Shown: piece after piece, positions 1 through 8,787 of the stretch | How positions within the stretch are numbered: the stretch's first letter is position 1 | How the letters are laid out: each line of letters opens with the position of its first letter | Assembly (NCBI GenBank): GCA_963675055.2 | Contig: CAXXJE010000004.1 | Span: forward strand, 682,001-746,000 | Source: PGYT01 sp963675055 | Lineage (GTDB): Bacteria; Bacteroidota; Ignavibacteria; Ignavibacteriales; Melioribacteraceae | Length of the DNA: 64,000 nucleotides | Direction of reading: 5' to 3' | The notes under the pieces: model-generated | What the model was told of the DNA's origin: nothing | The model's database searches: none | Seen by the model: the letters and a program-made list of their open reading frames with translations, nothing else | Translations under genes and position numbers: made by a program

Positions 1-374
1 TAGTATCAAGAGTAGAAGGAATACTGCAAGATGATAAAGATTGTATCGATGCACTTACAGCAAGCTTCCCTGCGGGTACTGTTTCCGGTGCCCCAAAGAT
101 TCGCGCAATCCAACTGATAAATGAGTACGAAAAGTTGAAGCGAAATATATATGCGGGTGCGGTAGGTTATATCGACTTCAGCGGCAACATGGACATGTGT
201 ATCGCTATCAGAACATTGTTCGCGAAGGACAATACAATGTACTGGCAGGCAGGTGCAGGTATCGTTGCGGACAGCAAACCGGAACTGGAATTAAAAGAAA
301 TCAGGAATAAATCAGCCGTATTATTGAGCGCGTTAAAACATGCAGAGGTGATTGATGAAAATATTAATGATTGA
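1..374 (+). CDS. trpE: Anthranilate synthase component I, C-terminal part (cut by window edge)
   Basis: This reading frame is open from base 3 and encodes the last ~123 residues of the chorismate-using subunit of anthranilate synthase, the first committed step of tryptophan synthesis. The chorismate-binding signature is visible: FPAGTVSGAPKIRA, then YAGAVGYIDFSGNMD, CIAIRT and the C-terminal QAGAGIVADSKPELE. In this family these segments build the chorismate/Mg site. The N-terminal half, including any Trp feedback site, is outside the window. The stop TGA (372-374) lies inside the start of trpG, so the two subunits are probably translationally coupled. Paralogues such as PabB share these motifs, but the trp operon context decides the name. 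Confidence 0.95.
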   Translation, partial: VSRVEGILQDDKDCIDALTASFPAGTVSGAPKIRAIQLINEYEKLKRNIYAGAVGYIDFSGNMDMCIAIRTLFAKDNTMYWQAGAGIVADSKPELELKEIRNKSAVLLSALKHAEVIDENIND

Positions 375-921
375 TAACTACGATTCATTTACATTTAATC
401 TTGTTCAACTTATCGGTAAGTTCACAAATGATATTACTGTAAAGAGAAATGATAAAGTTACTCTTGATGAAATTGTTGAATTAAAGCCGGATAAAATCGT
501 TATCTCACCCGGTCCCGGTAAACCCGAAGATTCGAATATTTCCCTGGATGTTATCAAGGAACTCGGGAAGACTACGCCGGTACTCGGTGTTTGTCTAGGT
601 CATCAGGGAATCGGAATATCATTCGGTGGAACAATAGCCAATGCTCCAACTTTAATGCACGGTAAGACCTCACTGGTTAAGCATGATAATAAAAATGTTT
701 TCAAAGATGTTCCGCAGGAATTTGAAGCCGGAAGATACCACTCACTTGTTATAGCAAATAAAGACTTCCCCGCTGATCTTGAAATTACCGCAACAACTGA
801 TGAAGATGTAATAATGGGTGTAAGGCACAAGACGTTTCCTATTGAAGGGATTCAGTTTCACCCTGAATCTATATTAACACCTCAAGGCGAATATTTAATA
901 AAAAACTGGTTGGAATTATGA
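355..921 (+). CDS. trpG: Anthranilate synthase component II (glutamine amidotransferase)
   Basis: This is a class I glutamine amidotransferase that releases ammonia from glutamine for TrpE. The catalytic triad is visible: the nucleophile Cys in GVCLGHQ, and His and Glu in GIQFHPES. The N-terminus KILMIDNYDSFTFNLVQ is typical of TrpG/PabA. At 188 residues it has normal length and is not fused to TrpD. The ATG at 355 is chosen because AGAGG lies about six bases upstream; a TTG three bases earlier is in frame but less likely. It overlaps trpE by 20 bases and trpD by four (ATGA). It could also serve p-aminobenzoate synthesis, as in other bacteria with a single amidotransferase. Confidence 0.95.
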   Translation: MKILMIDNYDSFTFNLVQLIGKFTNDITVKRNDKVTLDEIVELKPDKIVISPGPGKPEDSNISLDVIKELGKTTPVLGVCLGHQGIGISFGGTIANAPTLMHGKTSLVKHDNKNVFKDVPQEFEAGRYHSLVIANKDFPADLEITATTDEDVIMGVRHKTFPIEGIQFHPESILTPQGEYLIKNWLEL

Positions 922-1931
922 AAGAGCTACTTGAAAAAGTAATTGAAGGCAGAGACATTAAATTCGACGAGGCTTATTCAACTATGTACTCGATAATGAG
1001 CGGCAACGAGAATAATTCACAGATCGCTTCACTTCTTACCGCCTTAAAAATGAAAGGTGAGACATTTGAAGAAGTTGCTGGTTTTGTAAAAGCAATGCGA
1101 GAGAAGGTTATCAAAATTGAATGCGATGACGAACACGCGATTGACGTCTGCGGAACGGGCGGTGACGGATCAGGGTCGTTTAATATTTCGACTGCTGTCG
1201 CGTTTGTTGCAGCAGGAGCCGGTGTTAAAGTGGCCAAGCATGGCAACAGATCAATTTCAAGTAAAAGCGGAAGTTCTGACGTTCTTCACGAGCTTGGTAT
1301 TGACGTGAACTTGTCCCCCGAGAATTCCCAGTGGGCGCTGGATAAAATCGGAATCGCGTTCCTGTTCGCTCCGTTGTATCATCCGGCAATGAAGCACGTT
1401 GCGCCTATTCGTAAGGAACTTCAGTTCAGATCCATATTTAACATTCTGGGACCCTTAACGAATCCCGCGGGTGTTAAACGACAGCTAATCGGCACCTATA
1501 ATGATTACACTTCTGATCTTATGTCAAAAGCAGTTAAACTTCTTGAAATGGACAAAGTAAGTTTTATCTGTACCGCGGATTCATTCGATGAGATTAGTCT
1601 TTCCGAACCTACTAAAGTAATAGAGTACTCGCCGGATATGATGAGTCTGTACGAACTAACAAATGAAGACTTCAACTTCCCTGCTATTAACCTCGATGAT
1701 ATTAAAGGCAGCTCGGCAAATGAGAATGCATCAATCATTAAAAGTATTTTTGAGGAGAAGGTAAAGAATTCACCTTACTATGTGGTTGTTGCAAATGCAG
1801 CTTTAGCCCTGAAGATCAGCGGTAAGTTTGATTCGTTCGGAGACTGTATAAGCGCTGCCGAGGAATCGATACAATCGGGCAAAGCACTAGAAAAACTTAA
1901 CGCTCTTAAAAACTTCGGGGATGAAAATTGA
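918..1931 (+). CDS. trpD: Anthranilate phosphoribosyltransferase
   Basis: This enzyme transfers phosphoribose from PRPP to anthranilate. The PRPP-binding signature CGTGGDGSGSFNIST (about residues 78-92) and the following KHGNRSISSKSGSSDVLHELG are intact. At 337 residues it has the usual length of the monofunctional enzyme. It starts at an ATG that overlaps the trpG stop (ATGA) and ends in a TGA that overlaps the next start (TTGA), so translation is coupled on both sides. The C-terminal half contains the usual alpha/beta domain. No irregularities were seen. Confidence 0.96.
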   Translation: MKELLEKVIEGRDIKFDEAYSTMYSIMSGNENNSQIASLLTALKMKGETFEEVAGFVKAMREKVIKIECDDEHAIDVCGTGGDGSGSFNISTAVAFVAAGAGVKVAKHGNRSISSKSGSSDVLHELGIDVNLSPENSQWALDKIGIAFLFAPLYHPAMKHVAPIRKELQFRSIFNILGPLTNPAGVKRQLIGTYNDYTSDLMSKAVKLLEMDKVSFICTADSFDEISLSEPTKVIEYSPDMMSLYELTNEDFNFPAINLDDIKGSSANENASIIKSIFEEKVKNSPYYVVVANAALALKISGKFDSFGDCISAAEESIQSGKALEKLNALKNFGDEN

Positions 1932-2725
1932 AAACTGTGTTAGATGATATTCTCGAGGTAAAACGGGATGAAGTAAAGTTGCTTCATCGAGATAATTCAA
2001 TGAGCCGCTTTAAGGACAGCGAATACTTCTCCAAACCTCGATTGAGCATTACCGAGTCAATTACCAATGACCACAATGTTTCCATCATTGCAGAGGTTAA
2101 AAAGGCCAGTCCGTCCAAGGGTATAATTCGTGAGGATTTCGATCATCTGAGAATAGCTGACATTTACATGAATAATGAAGTTAATGCCGTGTCAGTCTTA
2201 ACCGATGTAAACTTCTTTCAAGGTTGCATTAAATATCTTAATGATATTGCCGGTATAAAGAGCGTTCCACTATTACGCAAAGATTTTATAATTGATGAAT
2301 ACCAGGTATTCGAGGCCAAATCCAACGGTGCGGATGTTATCCTCTTAATTTGCGAAGCTCTGTCTACGTCACAAATCCAGGAGTTAACTCATGCGGCATT
2401 TGAAACTGATCTTGAAGTTTTACTCGAACTTCACTCTGAAGATCAGTTGAGTAAGATAGACTTCTCACTCAATAGACTGATCGGTGTAAATAATCGTAAT
2501 CTTGCTTACTTCAGTGTTAGTCTTGATACAACATTAAAACTTCGCAAACAAATTCCCAATGAAGTTCTACTGGTTTCAGAATCCGGTTTGAAGATGAAGA
2601 AGGATATAGAAACAATAAAACAGGTAAACACAGATGCAGTCTTGATAGGTGAGCACTTTATGCGAGCTTCAAACATCGGTGATTCTGTAAAGCAAATGAA
2701 GGAATGGTGCAGCAATGAGAATTAA
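1928..2725 (+). CDS. trpC: Indole-3-glycerol phosphate synthase
   Basis: This enzyme closes the ring of CdRP to indole-3-glycerol phosphate. A TIM-barrel enzyme of 265 residues with the family motifs IAEVKKASPSKG (catalytic Lys), SVLTDVNFFQG, LRKDFIIDEYQVFEA and GVNNRNL. The start is a TTG at 1928 that overlaps the trpD stop; GGGG lies seven bases upstream, and a later GTG at 1937 would remove conserved N-terminal residues. It is separate from trpF rather than fused, and overlaps it by 11 bases. Confidence 0.95.
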   Translation: MKTVLDDILEVKRDEVKLLHRDNSMSRFKDSEYFSKPRLSITESITNDHNVSIIAEVKKASPSKGIIREDFDHLRIADIYMNNEVNAVSVLTDVNFFQGCIKYLNDIAGIKSVPLLRKDFIIDEYQVFEAKSNGADVILLICEALSTSQIQELTHAAFETDLEVLLELHSEDQLSKIDFSLNRLIGVNNRNLAYFSVSLDTTLKLRKQIPNEVLLVSESGLKMKKDIETIKQVNTDAVLIGEHFMRASNIGDSVKQMKEWCSNEN

Positions 2726-3329
2726 AATTTGTGGAATAACTAATATTGTAGACGCCCTGGTGGCTGCCGAGTATGGTGCGGATGCCGTTGGTTTTATACT
2801 CTTTTCCGGGAGTAAAAGGTATATCGACCCAGAAAATGTAAAAAAAATAGTTAAAGAACTTCCTGCGTTCATGACGAAAGTGGGTGTATTTGTTAATGAA
2901 ACAACTGAAAATGTCAATTTCATTATGGAATCTGCCGGGCTGAATATTGCACAACTTCATGGAAAAGAATCGTATGATTTTATAAATGAAATTAAATCCC
3001 CTGTTATAAAAGCTATTAGTGTTACAGACGAGTTCGACTATACTCAACTGGATGCGTTCCCGGATTGTACCTTCCTGCTGGATGCTTTTCATCCCGAACT
3101 TAAGGGAGGTACGGGACTTAGTTTCAACTGGGATAGTATTCCTACTTCAATAAGAGATAAAATTATTCTCGCCGGTGGTATTTCAGCGGATAATATTGAA
3201 TACATTTTTAAGACTATAAAACCTGAGGCAATTGATCTGTCCTCTTCGGTTGAAGTATCGCCGGGCATTAAAGATCATACTAAACTTAAACAACTATTAA
3301 ATAAACTAAACGAATTAAGGTATAGATAA
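2715..3329 (+). CDS. trpF: Phosphoribosylanthranilate isomerase
   Basis: This enzyme catalyses the Amadori rearrangement of phosphoribosylanthranilate to CdRP. The family signature KICGIT at the N-terminus contains the catalytic Cys, and LLDAFHPELKGGTG carries the conserved Asp. The phosphate-binding end LAGGIS and DLSSSVEVSPGIKD is present. At 204 residues the length is normal. It overlaps both the preceding trpC and the following DAHP synthase start by a few bases or one base, so it sits well inside the operon. Confidence 0.95.
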   Translation: MRIKICGITNIVDALVAAEYGADAVGFILFSGSKRYIDPENVKKIVKELPAFMTKVGVFVNETTENVNFIMESAGLNIAQLHGKESYDFINEIKSPVIKAISVTDEFDYTQLDAFPDCTFLLDAFHPELKGGTGLSFNWDSIPTSIRDKIILAGGISADNIEYIFKTIKPEAIDLSSSVEVSPGIKDHTKLKQLLNKLNELRYR

Positions 3330-4348
3330 TGATGATAATAATGGGGCTGGACGCGCCTAGAAATGATATTGATAATATTAAAAACAAGATTACGACACTT
3401 GACTGCACTCCGCATGAAATTCCTGGCAGCAGTAAACTTGCGATCGGTATTACAGGTCCGACAAACAAATTAAATGAAGAAGACTTTCAACTAATGTCTT
3501 CCGTTCAGGAAGTTGTGCGTGTTACTAAAAAGTACAAACTCGTTAGCAGACAGATGAAGAACGAAGATACAATTATTAAATTCGACAATGCAGTTGTGGG
3601 TGGAAAGGAATTGTTTATCTGTGCAGGACCATGTTCGGTGGAGAGCCGGGATCAGATATTCGACATTGCCGGACAGCTGAGTGAGATGGGTATTAAGTTC
3701 CTAAGGGCCGGAGCTTTCAAGCCTCGCAGCAGTCCGTATTCCTTCCAGGGACTCAAAGAGAAAGGGCTTGAATACCTGACAGAAGTAAAAGAAGAATTCG
3801 GATTGAAAATAGTTACCGAAGTGCTTAACACCTCTACCCTGCCGGCTGTTGCTGAAGTTGCGGACATACTTCAAATTGGCGCGAGAAATATGCAGAACTG
3901 TACACTTCTTGTTGAAGCCGGTGCGACAGGAAAACCGGTGCTGTTAAAACGCGGAATGTCTGCAACTGTTGAAGATTTATTACTTAGTGCCGAATACATC
4001 CTTGCTCAGGATAATTATAATGTAATTCTTTGTGAACGCGGTATTCGGACTTTCGAGACTGCGACGAGGAACACCCTCGATCTGAATTCCGTTCCGGTGA
4101 TCAAACAGAATTCACATCTACCAATAATTGTAGATCCTTCGCATGGGGTCGGATATCAGGATAAAATTCCGGCTATGGCTATGGCTTCTGTTGCTGCAGG
4201 TGCCGATGGATTAATCCTCGAAGTTCATCACAAACCGGATGAAGCTTTATCCGATGGGTTCCAATCTCTTACACCAATGCAGTTCAAAGAATTACTTGAT
4301 AAAATTAAAGAACTGGCTCCATTAGTCAATAAGGAAGTAACCAAATGA
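3329..4348 (+). CDS. aroF: 3-deoxy-7-phosphoheptulonate (DAHP) synthase, type I-beta
   Basis: This enzyme condenses phosphoenolpyruvate and erythrose 4-phosphate, the first step of the shikimate pathway. Residues ~1-75 form a ferredoxin-like/ACT-like N-terminal extension as in Thermotoga-type enzymes. The barrel follows, with GPCSVES, RAGAFKPRSSPYSFQG, QIGARNMQN, LKRGMSAT, CERGIRTFE and DPSHGVG. The N-terminal extension is the feedback-regulatory domain in characterised relatives. The frame has three candidate ATGs (3329, 3332, 3341); the first overlaps the trpF stop by one base. Its placement between trpF and trpB ties chorismate supply to Trp demand. The gene symbol is a class-level choice because naming varies. 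Confidence 0.93.
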   Translation: MMIIMGLDAPRNDIDNIKNKITTLDCTPHEIPGSSKLAIGITGPTNKLNEEDFQLMSSVQEVVRVTKKYKLVSRQMKNEDTIIKFDNAVVGGKELFICAGPCSVESRDQIFDIAGQLSEMGIKFLRAGAFKPRSSPYSFQGLKEKGLEYLTEVKEEFGLKIVTEVLNTSTLPAVAEVADILQIGARNMQNCTLLVEAGATGKPVLLKRGMSATVEDLLLSAEYILAQDNYNVILCERGIRTFETATRNTLDLNSVPVIKQNSHLPIIVDPSHGVGYQDKIPAMAMASVAAGADGLILEVHHKPDEALSDGFQSLTPMQFKELLDKIKELAPLVNKEVTK

Positions 4349-5556
4349 GTGAAACAAAACAAGTATACAGCTATCCTGACTCAAAAGGTAAGTTCGGTAT
4401 ATTCGGTGGTAGATTCGTCCCTGAAACTCTTATGACTGCCTTATATCAACTTGAGGATATGTACAACAAGGTCAAAGACGATCCTGAATTCATTGCTGAA
4501 CTGAATGATCTTCAAAGCAATTATAACGGCAGACCTACACCGCTAACATATTCGGAAAGATTGACAGAACACTACGGTAAAGCAAATATTTATTTGAAGC
4601 GTGAAGATCTTTGTCATACCGGAGCTCATAAGTTAAATAATGCTCTTGGTCAGATCCTGCTCGCGAAACGATTGGGTAAGAAGAGAATAATTGCAGAAAC
4701 CGGAGCTGGTCAGCATGGTGTTGCAACTGCTACTGTTTGTGCCAAGTTCGGACTAAAGTGCATTGTTTACATGGGCGCTGTGGACGTGAAGCGTCAGAGT
4801 CTGAATGTATTCAGAATGAAAATGCTGGGGGCGGAAGTAATTCCAGTTGAATCAGGAAGCAGGACTCTTAAAGATGCTACAAATGAAGCGATACGCGATT
4901 GGGTCGCTAACGTCCGAGATACTCATTATATAATCGGATCAGTTGTAGGTCCGCATCCATATCCAATGATTGTACGTGATTTCCAGTCGGTTATCGGTCA
5001 TGAGGCGCGTGAACAAATACTCAAAGAGCAGCATCAGCTGCCGGATTATATTGTCGCCTGCGTGGGCGGTGGATCAAATGCAATTGGAATATTTTACCCG
5101 TTTGTTAATTATGAATCAGTAAAGTTAATCGGTGTTGAAGCTGCCGGATATGGAATTGATACAAATATGCATTGTGCAACTTTAACTCTTGGTACTGCAG
5201 GGATATTCCAGGGAATGAAAACTTATCTTCTCCACGATGATAACGGACAGGTTTCAGAGGTTCATTCTATTTCGGCTGGTCTTGACTATCCGGGAGTCGG
5301 TCCCGAACATAGTCTCTTCAAGGATATTAAACGCGCCGAGTACTATTCGATAACCGACGAAGAGGCACTCGATGCAACAGTAAAGCTTTCCAAACTTGAA
5401 GGCATTCTGCCCGCTCTTGAAACAGCACACGCTTTCGCGTATCTCGAAAAGTTAATGCCATCAACAAGCAGAGATGAGATAGTAGTTGTAAACGTCAGCG
5501 GCAGAGGCGACAAAGACTTAAATACGATTATTAAACAACTTGGTGATAAAATATAA
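4345..5556 (+). CDS. trpB: Tryptophan synthase beta chain
   Basis: This PLP enzyme joins indole and serine to make tryptophan. The PLP lysine lies in HTGAHKLNNALGQ, the phosphate-binding loop is VGGGSNAIG, and the N-terminal FGIFGGRFVPETL is typical of the TrpB1 class that partners TrpA. At 403 residues the length is normal. The start ATG overlaps the DAHP synthase stop (ATGA). The end shares one base with the trpA start. Confidence 0.97.
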   Translation: MSETKQVYSYPDSKGKFGIFGGRFVPETLMTALYQLEDMYNKVKDDPEFIAELNDLQSNYNGRPTPLTYSERLTEHYGKANIYLKREDLCHTGAHKLNNALGQILLAKRLGKKRIIAETGAGQHGVATATVCAKFGLKCIVYMGAVDVKRQSLNVFRMKMLGAEVIPVESGSRTLKDATNEAIRDWVANVRDTHYIIGSVVGPHPYPMIVRDFQSVIGHEAREQILKEQHQLPDYIVACVGGGSNAIGIFYPFVNYESVKLIGVEAAGYGIDTNMHCATLTLGTAGIFQGMKTYLLHDDNGQVSEVHSISAGLDYPGVGPEHSLFKDIKRAEYYSITDEEALDATVKLSKLEGILPALETAHAFAYLEKLMPSTSRDEIVVVNVSGRGDKDLNTIIKQLGDKI

Positions 5557-6341
5557 TGTCGAAGATTAAAGATCATATTGCGAAACTTAATGGTGGCGGC
5601 AGAAAGGCTCTGTCAATATTCCTGTCTGCTGGTTATCCATCTAAAGATAGTTTTCTTGATGCTGCCAAAGCTGTTATAGACTCCGGAGCAGATATGCTTG
5701 AAATCGGAGTTCCTTTCGGTGATTCACTGGCTGACGGGCCTGTAATTCAAAGCTCCTTTATCGAAGCTCTGAAAGAAGGTGTTACCTTAACAGACACTCT
5801 TTCATATATAGAGCAGATACGCGAGTACACTGATATTCCCCTGGTTCTTATGAGTTCAGCAAATCCGGTAGCCAAATACGGACTTGACAAGTTTGTTAAA
5901 GATGCGGAACAATGTGGCGTAAACGGTTTGATATTACCCGATATTCCTCTTGAAGAACATGAAGAATTCTACGACGAAAGATTTGATGGATTCGATAAAA
6001 TATTATTAACTACTCCTACCTCTTCCAAGAGCAGGATCAAGCAGATTGATATTTTAAGTAGTGGCTTTTTGTACTGCGTCAGTGTTGTAGGTACAACCGG
6101 CGCAAGAGAAAAGTTCGATAAGGAAGTTCTAACCAATCTCGAACGAACTTACTCACAGGTTGAGAACAATAAAATGCTGATTGGATTTGGGATAAAGAAT
6201 GCAGATGGTGTTAAAACTTTTGCTCCCTACTGCGACGGTGTGATTGTCGGTAGTGCCGTCGTTAAAAGTGTGGGAGATGACGATAAAACATTTACAGGGA
6301 CATCAGCTTTGATTAAAGAACTGAGTGAGGCTTGCGGATAG
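5556..6341 (+). CDS. trpA: Tryptophan synthase alpha chain
   Basis: This subunit cleaves indole-3-glycerol phosphate and channels indole to TrpB. The catalytic Glu is in MLEIGVPFGDS and the catalytic Asp in LADGPVIQ. The mobile loop (SVVGTTGAREKF) and the phosphate-binding GFGI are present. At 261 residues it is normal. It begins one base inside the trpB stop codon and is the last gene of the operon. No convincing terminator hairpin was seen in the 28 bases before the convergent LRR gene. Confidence 0.96.
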   Translation: MSKIKDHIAKLNGGGRKALSIFLSAGYPSKDSFLDAAKAVIDSGADMLEIGVPFGDSLADGPVIQSSFIEALKEGVTLTDTLSYIEQIREYTDIPLVLMSSANPVAKYGLDKFVKDAEQCGVNGLILPDIPLEEHEEFYDERFDGFDKILLTTPTSSKSRIKQIDILSSGFLYCVSVVGTTGAREKFDKEVLTNLERTYSQVENNKMLIGFGIKNADGVKTFAPYCDGVIVGSAVVKSVGDDDKTFTGTSALIKELSEACG

Positions 6342-6369
6342 CAGATTACGGAAACTTGAACTGTTATTT

Positions 6370-7344
6370 TTACAACCTCGTGCAGTCTTCTTTAATTATG
6401 ACAACTATGTTTTTCTTTCTTAGTTCTTCTATTTGAGTACTGGTGACTTTATTGCCCATGAGATTAACGAACTCAAGTTGCTCCAGAGCAAGCAGTGGCG
6501 TAATATCATCAATATCATTATTGGACAAATCGACAATTTGAAGTTGCAGTAAGCTGCTCAGAGCATCTATATAACCGATATTGTTATTTGAAAGATAGAG
6601 TTCCTTAATATCCAGCAAACCGGCAATTTCACTAATATCCGAGATGTTGTTATTTGATAAATCCATATTGACAACGTGCCTGCAATAACCAATTCCGTCA
6701 AGTGAATCTATTTCAGATTCGGCAAAATTAATAACCTCGAAATCTTCCAGATAATACGGGGGGAACTCAATATCCAATCGTCCGTATTCCCTAAGTTTTA
6801 CAGCATTGTAGAAAGTAGTACTTTCTGTTAATTCATCCTTATTGTTATCATCTGTATATTCCTCATCGTATGAATCATCCGGCTCATAATATCCGTCGGA
6901 GCCGTAATCACCATCATCGTATTGCTCCTTGTCTGCATCGAAATATTCAAATCCATCTCCGGTATTTTCCCAGACATATTCCGAATCGTCCTCTACCGGC
7001 TCCTGTTTTTTAACAGGAGTCACTTTCACAGTCTCAAGATCACTTAAAAAAAGAATATGTGAGTACGCTTCCAGTTTTTCATAATCTCTGTCATTATAAA
7101 AGGAAGCAATTTGTTCTCTGTATGAAGCCCCTTTATCCGGATGATAAAGCATAACTAGTTTTGAAAAATACTTTACATTGCTTTCTTCATCAATGGTAAT
7201 ATAGTCTGAAATTTTCTTTGTTAAATCTCTCAAAACACTAAAGTTTTTAGCTCTATATATATCAATTAATTTGCCGGTAATTCTGTTAAGATTTTTGTCT
7301 GAGTAGGCATTTTTCAGGTGTGAGTATAGCTCTTCAATGTTCAT
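6370..7344 (-). CDS. J-domain-like/leucine-rich-repeat protein of unknown function
   Basis: A 324-residue cytoplasmic protein with three visible parts. Residues ~1-110 are helical and contain YFSKLVMLYHPDKG (HPD at 68-70) followed by a helical segment ending YSHIL, which resembles helices II-III of a DnaJ J-domain. Residues ~115-170 are a strongly acidic Asp/Glu/Tyr-rich linker. Residues ~195-310 hold about four 22-residue leucine-rich repeats of the LxxLxLSNNxIxDI type. No signal peptide or membrane segment is visible. The start ATG has a G-rich stretch just upstream. It is convergent to trp and precedes the his operon's end; neither suggests a function. It may act as an adaptor bringing Hsp70 to LRR-bound partners, but that is speculation. 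Confidence 0.8.
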   Translation of the reverse strand: MNIEELYSHLKNAYSDKNLNRITGKLIDIYRAKNFSVLRDLTKKISDYITIDEESNVKYFSKLVMLYHPDKGASYREQIASFYNDRDYEKLEAYSHILFLSDLETVKVTPVKKQEPVEDDSEYVWENTGDGFEYFDADKEQYDDGDYGSDGYYEPDDSYDEEYTDDNNKDELTESTTFYNAVKLREYGRLDIEFPPYYLEDFEVINFAESEIDSLDGIGYCRHVVNMDLSNNNISDISEIAGLLDIKELYLSNNNIGYIDALSSLLQLQIVDLSNNDIDDITPLLALEQLEFVNLMGNKVTSTQIEELRKKNIVVIIKEDCTRL

Positions 7345-7426
7345 GGCGCCCCCGCTATTGAAAATCCAATAAGAGTAATCCTCACTAAAAATAATTCGGA
7401 GTGAATGATTACAAATTTATTCTAAA

Positions 7427-8035
7427 TTACTTGTGTCTCGACTTAAGGTTTTCAACTATTTCCTGAAACTCTATTCCCTGTTCAGCAAGCATTACGAACA
7501 AGTGATACATTAGGTCAGATACTTCGTTGACAATCTCTTCCTTATCCCTGTTTTTCGCTGCAATAACAGTCTCAATAGCTTCTTCACCAACTTTCTGTAT
7601 TATCCGGTTAGCACCCCGGTTAAAAAGCTTTGTTGTGTAAGAGTCTTCAGGTAGTTCTTCCTTTCGCTGCTTGATAAGCGAAAACAATTCATTCAGGAAA
7701 TCAAGTTTTTCATCTTTCTTATCAATTCCGAAACAGGAATAATCACCGGTATGACATGTGGGCCCGGTTGGTTCTGCATAAACCAGAAGTGTATCATTAT
7801 CACAGTCGCTTTTAATATCCACCAGCTTCAAATAATTCTCTGATGTTTCACCTTTAGTCCACAACTCATTCCGGGAGCGGCTAAAGAAAGTAACCAACTT
7901 TGTCTCCAAAGTTTTATCCAGCGCCTCCTGATTCATAAATCCCAGCATGAGTACAGCTCCGGTTGAGTTATCCAGAATAATTGCGGGAATTAGTCCGTTA
8001 AGTTTGTCGAAGTCTAATTTTGTTTTATCAATCAT
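7427..8035 (-). CDS. hisIE: Bifunctional phosphoribosyl-AMP cyclohydrolase / phosphoribosyl-ATP pyrophosphatase
   Basis: This protein carries histidine synthesis steps 2 and 3 in one chain. The N-terminal HisI half has GFMNQEAL, FFSRSRNELWTKGETSGN-like sequence and the zinc-binding TCHTGDYSCFG. The C-terminal HisE half has EEAIETVIAAKN and EVSDLMYHLFVML. At 202 residues it has the usual fused length. The ATG overlaps the hisF stop (ATGA). It is the last gene of the his operon. Confidence 0.96.
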   Translation of the reverse strand: MIDKTKLDFDKLNGLIPAIILDNSTGAVLMLGFMNQEALDKTLETKLVTFFSRSRNELWTKGETSENYLKLVDIKSDCDNDTLLVYAEPTGPTCHTGDYSCFGIDKKDEKLDFLNELFSLIKQRKEELPEDSYTTKLFNRGANRIIQKVGEEAIETVIAAKNRDKEEIVNEVSDLMYHLFVMLAEQGIEFQEIVENLKSRHK

Positions 8036-8787
8036 ATTCTCATATCAATATTGTTTTCACTTAAGTATTTTTTTAGTTCTAATATTCCCAGCTCATTAAA
8101 ATGGAAAAGACTCGCAGCAAGACAGGCATCTGCATTAGTGTCCCTGAAAGTTTCGAGGAAGTGCTCTTTGGTGCCCGCGCCGCCTGATGCAATTACAGGA
8201 ATCGAAACACTCTTACACAGTTGAGCAAGGAACTCATTATCATAACCGTCCTTGGTACCGTCTCTGTCCATAGAGGTTAGTAAAATCTCGCCCGCTCCCC
8301 TCGCCGCACATTCAATGCACCATGGTAATCCTTCCTTATCTGTTTCTTCTTTGCCGCCTTTAATAAATATCTTGTGAGTATCTCCAACTTTTTTAATATC
8401 GATGGCAGCAACAATAGCCTGACTTCCGAACTGTTTTGCGGCATCTGAGATTAATTGAGGATTTTTAACTATTGACGTATTAAGAGAAACCTTGTCGGAG
8501 CCTGCTTTCAGCAGGATATCAATGTCCTCAAGCTCAGAAATACCACCGCCAACAGTAAAGGGGATTCTAATTACTTCCGCAACTTCCTTAACAAGTTTCA
8601 AAAGTGTTTTTCTCTTTTCCTCAGATGCGGTTATATCCAGGAAAACAAGTTCATCCGCACTTTCTTTGTAATACCGTTCAGCCAGTTCAACGGCAGAACC
8701 CGCATCCCGCAAATTCACAAAGTTTGTTCCTTTTACAACGCGCCCATCCTTCACATCTAGGCATGGTATTATTCTCTTAGTTACCAA
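8032..8787 (-). CDS. hisF: Imidazole glycerol phosphate synthase, cyclase subunit
   Basis: This subunit forms imidazole glycerol phosphate and AICAR with ammonia from HisH. The N-terminus KRIIPCLDVKDGRVVKG carries the first catalytic Asp, and AAIDIKK the second. TSMDRDGTKDGYD and the phosphate-binding ASGGAGT are intact. At 251 residues it is normal. The start appears to be TTG at 8787, giving the typical MVTKRIIPCLD start; the next ATG would remove the active-site strand. It overlaps hisA by 11 bases. Confidence 0.95.
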   Translation of the reverse strand: MVTKRIIPCLDVKDGRVVKGTNFVNLRDAGSAVELAERYYKESADELVFLDITASEEKRKTLLKLVKEVAEVIRIPFTVGGGISELEDIDILLKAGSDKVSLNTSIVKNPQLISDAAKQFGSQAIVAAIDIKKVGDTHKIFIKGGKEETDKEGLPWCIECAARGAGEILLTSMDRDGTKDGYDNEFLAQLCKSVSIPVIASGGAGTKEHFLETFRDTNADACLAASLFHFNELGILELKKYLSENNIDMRI

